Shown here piece after piece: positions 36,185 through 49,079 of a stretch of 64,000 nucleotides of DNA. A program made the translations under genes and the position numbers. The notes under the pieces were generated by a model. It did not search any database. It was not told where the DNA came from and saw nothing but the letters and a program-made list of their open reading frames with translations. This DNA is from Pleodorina starrii (taxonomy: Eukaryota; Chlorophyta; Chlorophyceae; Chlamydomonadales; Volvocaceae), in contig BRXU01000011.1 of NCBI GenBank assembly GCA_030267565.1, positions 62,001 through 126,000 of the forward strand, written 5' to 3'. Position 1 is the stretch's first letter. Each line of letters opens with the position of its first letter.

Positions 36185-36603
36185 TGATCCCCTAGGAGTG
36201 CCTGAGAGTTAGGGCACTAAATTGGTAACCGAGAGGTCACCAGTTCGATCCCGGCCTTCGCAGAGGGCTTGGTGACCGATGGGGGCCCTGGTGTGGGAAC
36301 GAACAGCAGGTGATCGCATGGCTCTTTAGCCATGTCCCTATCCCCTGCACTGGTAGAACTCATCACGGTTGAATGTTCAACAATGATGTGTCTGGCATAT
36401 CTGGGAAAAGTGCGTGCGGGTACCCAGATGTGATCCGAGTGAGACGGAGCCCAGACACGGAGTGGGTGGGAGAAGCAACCCATCTTAGTCAAAAAGGCGG
36501 TCACCGCGGTAATGGGCTGAAAGTACCCGCCGAAGAGGCATCAGTTTGTTCCCTTAACCCACGCTCGGGCTTACGGTCCAGTGTAAACTTTCTTTCTTTT
36601 TCT
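36185..36603 (+). mobile_element. tRNA-derived SINE-like insertion
   Basis: A 419-bp non-repeat segment inside a B block. Its first 70 bases look like a tRNA: an A-box-like GTGCCTGAGAGTTAGGGCAC region, an anticodon-arm-like TTGGTAACC, and a B box AGTTCGATCCC. This is the internal RNA polymerase III promoter typical of SINE heads. The other end is a (CTTT)n tail. A 13-bp direct repeat, GCGTGTGTACATG, flanks it at 36172-36184 and 36604-36616. It looks like a target duplication, although the array itself contains similar words. The body is not recognisably coding. Confidence 0.65.
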
Positions 36604-38537
36604 GCGTGTGTACATGCGCTTGTGTACATGCGCTTGTGTACGTGCGCGTGTGTACGTGCGCTTGTGTACGTGCGGTTGTGTAAGTGCGCGTGTGTACGTG
36701 CGCGTGTGTACGTGCGCGTGTGTACGTGTGCGTGTGTACGTGTGCGTGTGTACGTGTGCGTGTGTACGTGTGCGTGTGTACGTGTGCGTGTGTACGTGCG
36801 CGTGTGTACGTGTCCGTGTGTACGTGTGCGTGTGCGTGTGTACGTGCGCTTGTGTACGTGCGCGTGTGTACGTGTGCGTGTGTACGTGCGCGTGTGTACG
36901 TGCGCGTGTGTACGTGCGCGTGTGTACGTGCGCGTGTGTACGTGCGCGTGTGTACGTGTGCGTGTGTACGTGCGCGTGTGTACGTGTGCGTGTGTACGTG
37001 TGCGTGTGTACGTGTGCGTGTGTACGGGCCGGGCCCATGGGTCGAGGCTGGGCCCATGGGCCGAGGCTGGGCCCATGGGTCGAGGCTGGGCCCATGGGTC
37101 GAGGCTGGGCCCATGGGTCGAGGCCGGGCCCATGGGTCGAGGCCGGGCCCATGGGTCGAGGCCGGGCCCATGGGTCGAGGCCGGGCCCATGGGCCGAGGC
37201 CGGGCTCATGGGTCAAGGCAAGGCCCATGGGTCGAGGCCGGGCCCATGGGTTGAGGCTGGGCCCATGGGTCGAGGCCGGGCCCATGGGCCGAGGCTGGGC
37301 CCATGGGTCGAGGCCGGGCCCATGGGTCGAGGCTGGGCCCATGGGTCGAGGCCGGGCCCATGGGTTGAGGCTGGGCCCATGGGTCGAGGCTGGGCCCATG
37401 GGCCGAGGCTGCGCCCATGGGTCAAGGCTGGGCCCATGGGCCGAGGCTGGGCCCATGGGTCGAGGCTGGGCCCATGGGTCGAGGCTGGGCCCATGGGTCG
37501 AGGCTGGGCCCATGGGTCAAGGCTGGGCCCATGGGTCGAGGCTGGGCCCATGGGTCGAGGCTGGGCCCATGGGTCGAGGCTGGGCCCATGGGTCAAGGCT
37601 GGGCCATTGGGGCGTGTGTACGTGCGCGTGTGCATTTGCGCGTGTGTACGTACGCTTGTGTACGTGCGCGTGTGTACGTGCGCGTGTGTACGTGCGCGTG
37701 TGTACATGCGCGTGTGTACGTGCGCGTGTGTACATGCGCGTGTGTACGTGCGCGTGTGTACGTGCGCGTGTGTACGTGTGCGTGTGTACATGCGCGTGTG
37801 TACATGCGCTTGTGTACGTACGCGTGTGTACGTGCGCTTGTGTACGTGCGGTTGTGTAAGTGCGCGTGTGTACGTGCGCGTGCGTACTTGCGCGTGTGTA
37901 TGTGTGCGTGTGTACGTGCGCGTGTGTACGTGTGCGTGTGTACGTGTGCGTGTGTACGTGTGCGTGTGTACGTGTGCGTGTGTACGTGTGCGTGTGTACG
38001 TGTGCGTGTGTACGTGTCCGTGTGTACGTGTGCGTGTGCGTGTGTACGTGCGCTTGTGTACGTGCGCGTGTGTACGTGTGCGTGTGTACGTGCGCGTGTG
38101 TACGTGCGCGTGTGTACGTGCGCGTGTGTACGTGTGCGTGTGTACGTGCGCGTGTGTACGTGTGCGTGTGTACGTGTGCGTGTGTACGTGTGCGTGTGTA
38201 CGTGTGCGTGTGTACGGGCCGGGCCCATGGGTCGAGGCTGGGCCCATGGGCCGAGGCTGGGCCCATGGGTCGAGGCTGGGCCCATGGGTCGAGGCTGGGC
38301 CCATGGGTCGAGGCCGGGCCCATGGGTCGAGGCCGGGCCCATGGGTCGAGGCCGGGCCCATGGGTCGAGGCCGGGCCCATGGGCCGAGGCCGGGCTCATG
38401 GGTCAAGGCAAGGCCCATGGGTCGAGGCCGGGCCCATGGGTTGAGGCTGGGCCCATGGGTCGAGGCCGGGCCCATGGGCCGAGGCTGGGCCCATGGGTCG
38501 AGGCCGGGCCCATGGGTCGAGGCTGGGCCCATGGGTC

Positions 38538-38954
38538 CAGGGTTGCTATCTTCCTTGACGGGAGTATCTACGGGCTCAGATATTCGTTGCTCAAATGTTC
38601 CAAAAACTTCTATGGATGACGAGAAGTTTTTTGGCTTGGAAGGCCCAAAAGTATCTGTGTGCAGTGGCCAGATATCAACCATGACCATGTGCAATGTAGG
38701 AACTTGTTTTCAGTATTATCCAGCACAGTTGCTCGGAGCCGAAAACATCTTTATCGCCGTCGGGAGGGAGCCGGCGACGTGATTTTATGGGGAAATGGGC
38801 TTCCGAAGTGGAAGCCCATTGTGGATGATCAGATTGTATGGTCAGAATTCTCCCAAAAATTTCCTATTGGACACTCAAAATCGTAAAAATAACTTCTATA
38901 AAATTTTCAATTTTTTGGGCAAATAGATATTTTCATCCTAAGATAGCAACCCTG
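38538..38954. mobile_element. Non-autonomous hAT-like MITE (417 bp)
   Basis: An AT-rich segment inside an A block, bounded by a perfect 15-bp terminal inverted repeat: CAGGGTTGCTATCTT at 38538-38552 and its reverse complement at 38940-38954. The flanking 8-bp direct repeat CATGGGTC (38530-38537, 38955-38962) is a true duplication. Deleting the element plus one copy restores the 19-bp array register exactly. An 8-bp duplication and termini starting CAGGG are features of the hAT superfamily. There is no transposase frame. Confidence 0.85.
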
Positions 38955-41715
38955 CATGGGTCGAGGCCGGGCCCATGGGTCGAGGCCGGGCCCATGGGTT
39001 GAGGCTGGGCCCATGGGTCGAGGCCGGGCCCATGGGCCGAGGCTGGGCCCATGGGCTGAGGCTGGGCCCATGGGTCGAGGCAAGGCCCATGGGTCGAGGC
39101 AAGGCCCATGGGTCGAGGCAAGGCCCATGGGCCGAGGCCGGGCCATTGGGGCGTGTGTACGTGCGCGTGTGCATTTGCGCGTGTGTACGTGCGCTTGTGT
39201 ACGTGCGCGTGTGTACGTGCGCGTGTGCATTTGCGCGTGTGTACGTGCGTTTGTGTACGTGCGCGTGTGTACGTGCGCGTGTGTACGTGCGCGTGTGTAA
39301 GAGAGCGTGTGTACGTGCGCGTGCGTACGTGCGCGTGTGTATGTGTGCGTGTGTACGTGTGCGTGTGTGCGTGTGCGTGTGTATGTGTGCGTGTGTACAT
39401 GTGTGTGTACGTGTGCGTGTGTACGTGTCCGTGTGTACGTGTGCGTGTGCGTGTGCGTGTGTACGTGCGCTTGTGTACGTGCGCGTGTGTACGTGCGCGT
39501 TTGTATGTGCGCGTGTGTACGTGCGCGTGTGTACGTGCGCGTGTGTACGTGCGCGTGTGTACGTGCGCGTGTGTACGTGCGCGTGTGTACGTGCGCGTGT
39601 GTACGTGTGCGTGTGTACGTGTGCGTGTATACGTGTGCGTGTGTACGTGCGCGTGTGTACGTGTACGTGTGTACGTGTGCGTGTGTACGTGCGCGTGTGT
39701 AGCTGTGAACGTGCGCTTGTGTACGTGCGCGTGTGTACGTGCGCGTGTGCATTTGCGCGTGTGTACGTGCGCTTGTGTACGTGCGCGTGTGTACGTGCGC
39801 GTGTGTACATGCGCTTGTGTACATGCGCTTGTGTACGTGCGCGTGTGTACGTGCGCTTGTGTACGTGCGGTTGTGTAAGTGCGCGTGTGTACGTGCGCTT
39901 GTGTACGTGCGCGTGTGTACGTGTGCGTGTGTACGTGCGCGTGTGTACGTGCGCGTGTGTACGTGCGCGTGTGTACGTGCGCGTGTGTACGTGCGCGTGT
40001 GTACGTGTGCGTGTGTACGTGCGCGTGTGTACGTGTGCGTGTGTACGTGTGCGTGTGTACGTGTGCGTGTGTACGTGTGCGTGTGTACGTGTGCGTGTGT
40101 ACGTGTGCGTGTGTACGTGTGCGTGTGTACGTGCGCGTGTGTACATGCGCTTGTGTACATGCGCTTGTGTACGTGCGCGTGTGTACGTGCGGTTGTGTAC
40201 GTGCGGTTGTGTAAGTGCGCGTGTGTACGTGCGCTTGTGTACGTGCGCGTGTGTACGTGTGCGTGTGTACGTGCGCGTGTGTACGTGCGCGTGTGTACGT
40301 GCGCGTGTGTACGTGCGCGTGTGTACGTGTGCGTGTGTACGTGCGCGTGTGTACGTGTGCGTGTGTACGTGTGCGTGTGTACGTGTGCGTGTGTACGTGT
40401 GCGTGTGTACGGGCCGGGCCCATGGGTCGAGGCTGGGCCCATGGGTCGAGGCTGGGCCCATGGGTCGAGGCCGGGCCCATGGGTCGAGGCCGGGCCCATG
40501 GGTTGAGGCTGGGCCCATGGGTCGAGGCCGGGCCCATGGGCCGAGGCTGCGCCCATGGATCAAGGCTGGGCCCATGGGCCGAGGCTGGGCCCATGGGTCG
40601 AGGCTGGGCCCATGGGTCGAGGCTGGGCCCATGGGTCGAGGCTGGGCCCATGGGTCAAGGCTGGGCCCATGGGTCGAGGCTGGGCCCATGGGTCGAGGCT
40701 GGGCCCATGGGTCGAGGCTGGGCCCATGGGTCAAGGCTGGGCCATTGGGGCGTGTGTACGTGCGCGTGTGCATTTGCGCGTGTGTACGTGCGCTTGTGTA
40801 CGTGCGCGTGTGTACGTGCGCGTGTGTACGTGCGCGTGTGTACATGCGCGTGTGTACGTGCGCGTGTGTACGTGCGCGTGTGTACGTGTGCGTGTGTACA
40901 TGCGCTTGTGTACATGCGCTTGTGTACGTGCGCGTGTGTACGTGCGCTTGTGTACGTGCGGTTGTGTAAGTGCGCGTGTGTACGTGCGCGTGCGTACTTG
41001 CGCGTGTGTATGTGTGCGTGTGTACGTGCGCGTGTGTACGTGTGCGTGTGTACGTGTGCGTGTGTACGTGTGCGTGTGTACGTGTGCGTGTGTACGTGTG
41101 CGTGTGTACGTGTGCGTGTGTACGTGTGCGTGTGTACGTGCGCGTGTGTACGTGTCCGTGTGTACGTGTGCGTGTGCGTGTGTACGTGCGCTTGTGTACG
41201 TGCGCGTGTGTACGTGTGCGTGTGTACGTGCGCGTGTGTACGTGCGCGTGTGTACGTGCGCGTGTGTACGTGCGCGTGTGTACGTGCGCGTGTGTACGTG
41301 TGCGTGTGTACGTGCGCGTGTGTACGTGTGCGTGTGTACGTGTGCGTGTGTACGTGTGCGTGTGTACGTGTGCGTGTGTACGGGCCGGGCCCATGGGTCG
41401 AGGCTGGGCCCATGGGCCGAGGCTGGGCCCATGGGTCGAGGCCGGGCCCATGGGTTGAGGCTGGGCCCATGGATCGAGGCCGGGCCCATGGGCCGAGGCT
41501 GGGCCCATGGGTCGAGGCCGGGCCCATGGGTCGAGGCTGGGCCCATGGGTCGAGGCCGGGCCCATGGGTCGAGGCCGGGCCCATGGGTTGAGGCTGGGCC
41601 CATGGGTCGAGGCCGGGCCCATGGGCCGAGGCTGGGCCCATGGGCTGAGGCTGGGCCCATGGGTCGAGGCAAGGCCCATGGGTCGAGGCAAGGCCCATGG
41701 GCCGAGGCCGGGCCA

Positions 41716-44700
41716 TTGGGGCGTGTGTACGTGCGCGTGTGCATTTGCGCGTGTGTACGTGCGCTTGTGTACGTGCGCGTGTGTACGTGCGCGTGTGTAC
41801 GTGCGCGTGTGTACGTGCGCGTGTGTACGTGCGCGTGTGCATTTGCGCGTGTGTACGTGCGTTTGTGTACGTGCGCGTGTGTACGTGCGCGTGTGTACGT
41901 GCGCGTGTGTAAGAGAGCGTGTGTACGTGCGCGTGCGTACGTGCGCGTGTGTATGTGTGCGTGTGTACGTGTACGTGTGTACGTGTGCGTGTGTACGTGC
42001 GCGTGTGTAGCTGTGAACGTGCGCTTGTGTACGTGCGCGTGTGTACGTGTGCGTGTGTACGTGTGCGTGTTTACGTGTGCGTGTTTACGTGTGCGTGTGT
42101 ACGTGCGCGTGTGTACGTGCGCGTGTGTACGTGCGCGTGTGTACGTGCGCGTGTGTACGTGCGCGTGTGTACGTGTGTGTGTGCGTGCGCGTGTGTACGT
42201 GCGCGTGTGTACGTGCGCGTGTGTACGTGTGCGTGTGTACATGCGCGTGTGTACATGCGCGTGTGTACGTGTGCGTGTGTACGTGTGTGTGTGTGTACGG
42301 GCTGGGCCCATGGGTCGAGGCTGGGCCCATGGGTCGAGGCTGGGCCCATGGGTCGAGGCTGGGCCCATGGGTCGAGGCCGGGCCCATGGGTCGAAGCCGG
42401 GCCCATGGGTCGAGGCTGGGCCCATGGGTCGAGGCTGGGCCCATGGGTCGAGGCTGGGCCCATAGGTCGAGGCCGGGCCCATGGGTCGAGGCTGGGCCCA
42501 TGGGTCGAGGCTGGGCCCATGGGTCGAGGCCGGGCCCATGGGTCGAGGCTGGGCCCATGGGTCGAGGCTGGGCCCATGGGCCACGACTGGGCCCATGGGT
42601 CGAGGCTGGGCCCATGGGTCGAGGCTGGGCCCATGGGTCGAGGCTGGGCCCATGGGTCGAGGCTGGGCCTATGGGTCGAGGCCGGGCCCATGGGTCGAGG
42701 CCGGGCCCATGGGTCGAGGCTGGGCCCATGGGTCGAGGCTGGGCCCATGGGTCGAGGCTGGGCCCATGGGTTGAGGCCGGGCCCATGGGTCGAGGCCGGG
42801 CCCATGGGTCGAGGCTGGGCCCATGGGTCGAGGCCGGGCCCATGGGTCGAGGCTGGGCCCATGGGTCGGGGCTGGGCCCATGGGTCGAGGCTGGGCCCAT
42901 GAGTCGAGGCCGGGCCCATGGGTCGAGGCCGGGCCCATGGGTCAAGGCCGGGCCCATGGGTCAAGGCTGGGCCCATGGGTCGAGGCCGGGCCCATGGGCC
43001 ACGACTGGGCCCATGGGCCGAGGTTTGGCCCATGGGCCGAGGCGGGGCCCATGGGTCGAGGCCGGGCCCATGGGTCAAGGCCGGGCCCATGGGTCAAGGC
43101 TGGGCCCATGGGTCGAGGCCGGGCCCATGGGTCGACGCCGGGCCCATGGGTCGAGGCTGGGCCCATGGGCCGAGGCTGGGCCCATGGGTCGAGGCTGGGC
43201 CCATAGGTCGAGGCCGGGCCCATGGGTCGAGGCTGGGCCCATGGGTCGAGGCTGGGCCCATGGGTCGAGGCCGGGCCCATGGGTCGAGGCTGGGCCCATG
43301 GGTCGAGGCTGGGCCCATGGGCCACGACTGGGCCCATGGGTCGAGGCTGGGCCCATGGGTCGAGGCTGGGCCCATGGGTCGAGGCTGGGCCCATGGGTCG
43401 AGGCTGGGCCTATGGGTCGAGGCCGGGCCCATGGGTCGAGGCCGGGCCCATGGGTCGAGGCTGGGCCCATGGGTCGAGGCTGGGCCCATGGGTCGAGGCT
43501 GGGCCCATGGGTCGAGGCCGGGCCCATGGGTCGAGGCCGGGCCCATGGGTCGAGGCTGGGCCCATGGGTCGAGGCCGGGCCCATGGGTCGAGGCTGGGCC
43601 CATGGGTCGGGGCTGGGCCCATGGGTCGAGGCTGGGCCCATGAGTCGAGGCCGGGCCCATGGGTCGAGGCCGGGCCCATGGGTCAAGGCCGGGCCCATGG
43701 GTCAAGGCTGGGCCCATGGGTCGAGGCCGGGCCCATGGGCCACGACTGGGCCCATGGGCCGAGGTTTGGCCCATGGGCCGAGGCGGGGCCCATGGGTCGA
43801 GGCCGGGCCCATGGGTCAAGGCCGGGCCCATGGGTCAAGGCTGGGCCCAGGGGCCGAGGCGGGGCCCATGGGTCGAAACCGGGCCCATGGGCCACGACTG
43901 GGCCCATGGGCCGAGGTTTGGCCCATGGGCCGAGGCGGGGCCCATGGGTCGAGGCTGGGCCCATAGGTCGAGGCTGGGCCCATGGGTCGAGGCTGGGCCC
44001 ATGGGCTGAGGCCGGGCCCCTGGGTCGAGGCTGGGCCCATGGGCTGAGGCTGGGCCCATGGGTCGAGGCCGGGCCCATGGGTCGAGGCTGGGCACATGGG
44101 TCGAGGCCGGGCCCATGGGTCGAGGCCGGGCCCATGGGTTGAGGCTGGGCCCATGGGTCGAGGCCGGGCCCATGGGCCGAGGCTGGGCCCATGGGCTGAG
44201 GCTGGGCCCATGGGTCGAGGCAAGGCCCATGGGTCGAGGCAAGGCCCATGGGCCGAGGCCGGGCCATTGGGGCGTGTGTACGTGCGCGTGTGCATTTGCG
44301 CGTGTGTACGTGCGCTTGTGTACGTGCGCGTGTGTACGTGCGCGTGTGTACGTGCGCGTGTGTACGTGCGCGTGTGTACGTGCGCGTGTGCATTTGCGCG
44401 TGTGTACGTGCGCTTGTGTACGTGCGCGTGTGTACGTGCGCGTGTGTACGTGCGCGTGTGTACGTGCGCGTGTGTACGTGCGCGTGCGTACGTGCGCGTG
44501 TGTATGTGTGCGTGTGTACGTGTACGTGTGTACGTGTGCGTGTGTACGTGCGCGTGTGTAGCTGTGAACGTGCGCTTGTGTACGTGCGCGTGTGTACGTG
44601 TGCGTGTGTACGTGCGCGTGTGTACGTGCGCGTGTGTACGTGCGCGTGTGTACGTGCGCGTGTGTACGTGCGCGTGTGTACGTGCGCGTGTGTACGTGCG

Positions 44701-46817
44701 CGTGTGTACGTGCGCGTGTGTACGTGTGTGTGTGCGTGCGCGTGTGTACGTGCGCGTGTGTACGTGCGCGTGTGTACGTGTGCGTGTGTACGTGCGCGTG
44801 TGTACATGCGCGTGTGTACGTGTGCGTGTGTACGTGTGTGTGTGTGTACGGGCTGGGCCCATGGGTCGAGGCTGGGCCCATGGGTCGAGGCTGGGCCCAT
44901 GGGTCGAGGCTGGGCCCATGGGTCGAGGCCGGGCCCATGGGTCGAAGCCGGGCCCATGGGTCGAGGCTGGGCCCATGGGTCGTGGCTGGGCCCATGGGTC
45001 GAGGCTGGGCCCATAGGTCGAGGCCGGGCCCATGGGTCGAGGCTGGGCCCATGGGTCGAGGCTGGGCCCATGGGTCGAGGCCGGGCCCATGGGTCGAGGC
45101 TGGGCCCATGGGTCGAGGCTGGGCCCATGGGCCACGGCTGGGCCCATGGGTCGAGGCTGGGCCCATGGGTCGAGGCTGGGCCCATGGGTCGAGGCTGGGC
45201 CCATGGGTCGAGGCTGGGCCTATGGGTCGAGGCCGGGCCCATGGGTCGAGGCCGGGCCCATGGGTCGAGGCTGGGCCCATGGGTCGAGGCTGGGCCCATG
45301 GGTCGAGGCTGGGCCCATGGGTCGAGGCCGGGCCCATGGGTCGAGGCCGGGCCCATGGGTCGAGGCTGGGCCCATGGGTCGAGGCCGGGCCCATGGGTCG
45401 AGGCTGGGCCCATGGGTCGGGGCTGGGCCCATGGGTCGAGGCTGGGCCCATGAGTCGAGGCCGGGCCCATGGGTCGAGGCCGGGCCCATGGGTCAAGGCC
45501 GGGCCCATGGGTCAAGGCTGGGCCCATGGGTCGAGGCCGGGCCCATGGGCCACGACTGGGCCCATGGGCCGAGGTTTGGCCCATGGGCCGAGGCGGGGCC
45601 CATGGGTCGAGGCCGGGCCCATGGGTCAAGGCCGGGCCCATGGGTCAAGGCTGGGCCCATGGGTCGAGGCCGGGCCCATGGGTCGAAGCCGGGCCCATGG
45701 GTCGAGGCTGGGCCCATGGGCCGAGGCTGGGCCCATGGGTCGAGGCTGGGCCCATAGGTCGAGGCCGGGCCCATGGGTCGAGGCTGGGCCCATGGGTCGA
45801 GGCTGGGCCCATGGGTCGAGGCCGGGCCCATGGGTCGAGGCTGGGCCCATGGGTCGAGGCCGGGCCCATGGGCCACGACTGGGCCCATGGGTCGAGGCTG
45901 GGCCCATGGGTCGAGGCTGGGCCCATGGGTCGAGGCTGGGCCCATGGGTCGAGGCTGGGCCTATGGGTCGAGGCCGGGCCCATGGGTCGAGGCCGGGCCC
46001 ATGGGTCGAGGCTGGGCCCATGGGTCGAGGCTGGGCCCATGGGTCGAGGCTGGGCCCATGGGTCGAGGCCGGGCCCATGGGTCGAGGCCGGGCCCATGGG
46101 TCGAGGCTGGGCCCATGGGTCGAGGCCGGGCCCATGGGTCGAGGCTGGGCCCATGGGTCGGGGCTGGGCCCATGGGTCGAGGCTGGGCCCATGAGTCGAG
46201 GCCGGGCCCATGGGTCGAGGCCGGGCCCATGGGTCTAGGCCGGGCCCATGGGTCAAGGCTGGGCCCATGGGTCGAGGCCGGGCCCATGGGCCACGACTGG
46301 GCCCATGGGCCGAGGTTTGGCCCATGGGCCGAGGCGGGGCCCATGGGTCGAGGCCGGGCCCATGGGTCAAGGCCGGGCCCATGGGTCAAGGCTGGGCCCA
46401 GGGGCCGAGGCGGGGCCCATGGGTCGAAACCGGGCCCATGGGCCACGACTGGGCCCATGGGCCGAGGTTTGGCCCATGGGCCGAGGCGGGGCCCATGGGT
46501 CGAGGCTGGGCCCATAGGTCGAGGCTGGGCCCATGGGTCGAGGCTGGGCCCATGGGCTGAGGCCGGGCCCCTGGGTCGAGGCTGGGCCCATGGGCTGAGG
46601 CTGGGCCCATGGGTCGAGGCCGGGCCCATGGGTCGAGGCTGGGCCCATGGGTCGAGGCCGGGCCCATGGGTCGAGGCCGGGCCCATGGGTTGAGGCTGGG
46701 CCCATGGGTCGAGGCCGGGCCCATGGGCCGAGGCTGGGCCCATGGGCTGAGGCTGGGCCCATGGGTCGAGGCAAGGCCCATGGGTCGAGGCAAGGCCCAT
46801 GGGCCGAGGCCGGGCCA
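41716..46817 (+). repeat. Two tandem 2551-bp higher-order repeats
   Basis: The A-to-B junction recurs at 41716, 44267 and 46818, and the CCACGACTGG landmark at 42999 and 45550; both intervals are 2551 bp. Within each copy the A block contains a second-level period of 741 bp (39 x 19). This is seen from CCACGACTGG at 42999 and 43740, and at 45550 and 46291. Confidence 0.9.
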
Positions 46818-49079
46818 TTGGGGCGTGTGTACGTGCGCGTGTGCATTTGCGCGTGTGTACGTGCGCTTGTGTACGTGCGCGTGTGTACGTGCGCGTGTGT
46901 ACGTGCGCGTGTGTACGTGCGCGTGTGTACGTGCGCGTGTGCATTTGCGCGTGTGTACGTGCGTTTGTGTACGTGCGCGTGTGTACGTGCGCGTGTGTAC
47001 GTGCGCGTGTGTAAGAGAGCGTGTGTACGTGCGCGTGCGTACGTGCGCGTGTGTATGTGTGCGTGTGTACGTGTACGTGTGTACGTGTGCGTGTGTACGT
47101 GCGCGTGTGTAGCTGTGAACGTGCGCTTGTGTACGTGCGCGTGTGTACGTGTGCGTGTGTACGTGCGCGTGTGTACGTGCGCGTGTGTACGTGCGCGTGT
47201 GTACGTGCGCGTGTGTACGTGCGCGTGTGTACGTGCGCGTGTGTACGTGCGCGTGTGTACGTGCGCGTGTGTACGTGTGCGTGTGTACGTGTGCGTGTGT
47301 ACGTGTGCGTGTATACGTGTGCGTGTGTACGTGCGCGTGTGTACGTGTACGTGTGTACGTGTGCGTGTGTACGTGCGCGTGTGTAGCTGTGAACGTGCGC
47401 TTGTGTACGTGCGCGTGTGTACGTGTGCGTGTGTACGTGCGCGTGTGTACGTGCGCGTGTGTACGTGCGCGTGTGTACGTGCGCGTGTGTACGTGCGCGT
47501 GTGTACGTGCGCGTGTGTACGTGTGCGTGTGTACGTGCGCGTGTGTACGTGTGCGTGTGTACGTGTGCGTGTGTACGTGTGCGTGTGTACGTGCGCGTGT
47601 GTACGTGTACGTGTGTACGTGTGCGTGTGTACGTGCGCGTGTGTAGCTGTGTACGTGTGCGTGTGTACGTGCGCGTGTGTACATGTGCGTGTGTACGTGT
47701 GCGTGTGTACGTGTGCGTGTGTATGTGTGCGTGTGTACGTGTGCGTTTGTATGTGTGCGTGTGTACGTGTGTGTGTACGTGTGCGTGTGTACGTGTGCGT
47801 GTGTACGTGCGCGTGTGTACGTGTACGTGTGTACGTGTGCGTGTGTACGGGCCGGGCCCATGGGTCGAGGCTGGGCCCATGGGCCGAGGCTGGGCCCATG
47901 GGCCGAGGCTGGGCCCATGGGTCGAGGCTGGGCCCATGGGTCGAGGCCGGGCCCATGGGTCGAGGCCGGGCCCATGGGTCGAGGCCGGGCCCATGGGTCG
48001 AGGCCGGGCCCATGGGCCGAGGCCGGGCTCATGGGTCGAGGCCGGGCCCATGGGTCGAGGCCGGGCCCATGGGTTGAGGCTGGGCCCATGGGTCGAGGCC
48101 GGGCCCATGGGCCGAGGCTGGGCCCATGGGTCGAGGCAAGGCCCATGGGTCGAGGCAAGGCCCATGGGCCGAGGCCGGGCCCATAAGTCGAGGCCGGGCC
48201 CATGGGCCGAGGCTGGGCCCATGGGTCGAGGCCGGGCCCATGGGTCGAGGCCGGGCCCATGGGTCGAGGCCGGGCCCATGGGTTGAGGCTGGGCCCATGG
48301 GTCGAGGCCGGGCCCATGGGCCGAGGCTGGGCCCATGGGTCGAGGCAAGGCCCATGGGTCGAGGCAAGGCCCATGGGCCGAGGCCGGGCCCATGGGTCGA
48401 GGCCGGGCCCATGGGTCGAGGCCGGGCCCATGGGTCGAGGCCGGGCCCATGGGTTGAGGCTGGGCCCATGGGTCGAGGCCGGGCCCATGGGCCGAGGCTG
48501 GGCCCATGGGCTGAGGCTGGGCCCATGGGTCGAGGCAAGGCCCATGGGTCGAGGCAAGGCCCATGGGTCGAGGCAAGGCCCATGGGTCGAGGCTGGGCCC
48601 ATGGGTCGAGGCCGGGCCCATGGGTCGAGGCCGGGCCCATGGGTCGTGGCCGGGCCCATGGGTCGAGGCTGGGCCCATGGGTCGAGGCCGGGCCCATGGG
48701 TCGAGGCCGGGCCCATGGGTTGAGGCTGGGCCCATGGGTCGAGGCCGGGCCCATGGGCCGAGGCTGGGCCCATGGGTCGAGGCAAGGCCCATGGGTCGAG
48801 GCAAGGCCCATGGGCCGAGGCCGGGCCCATGGGTCGAGGCCGGGCCCATGGGCCGAGGCTGGGCCCATGGGTCGAGGCCGGGCCCATGGGTCGAGGCCGG
48901 GCCCATGGGTCGAGGCCGGGCCCATGGGTCGAGGCCGGGCCCATGGGTTGAGGCTGGGCCCATGGGTCGAGGCCGGGCCCATGGGCCGAGGCTGGGCCCA
49001 TGAGTCGAGGCAAGGCCCATGGGTCGAGGCAAGGCCCGTGGGCCGAGGCCGGGCCCATGGGTCGAGGCCGGGCCCATGG

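Noticed and set aside
36190..36260. A functional tRNA gene
   Set aside because: A- and B-box-like motifs are present but the stems do not pair well by eye. The segment is the head of a longer insertion with a CTTT tail and flanking direct repeats, so a SINE is the better reading.
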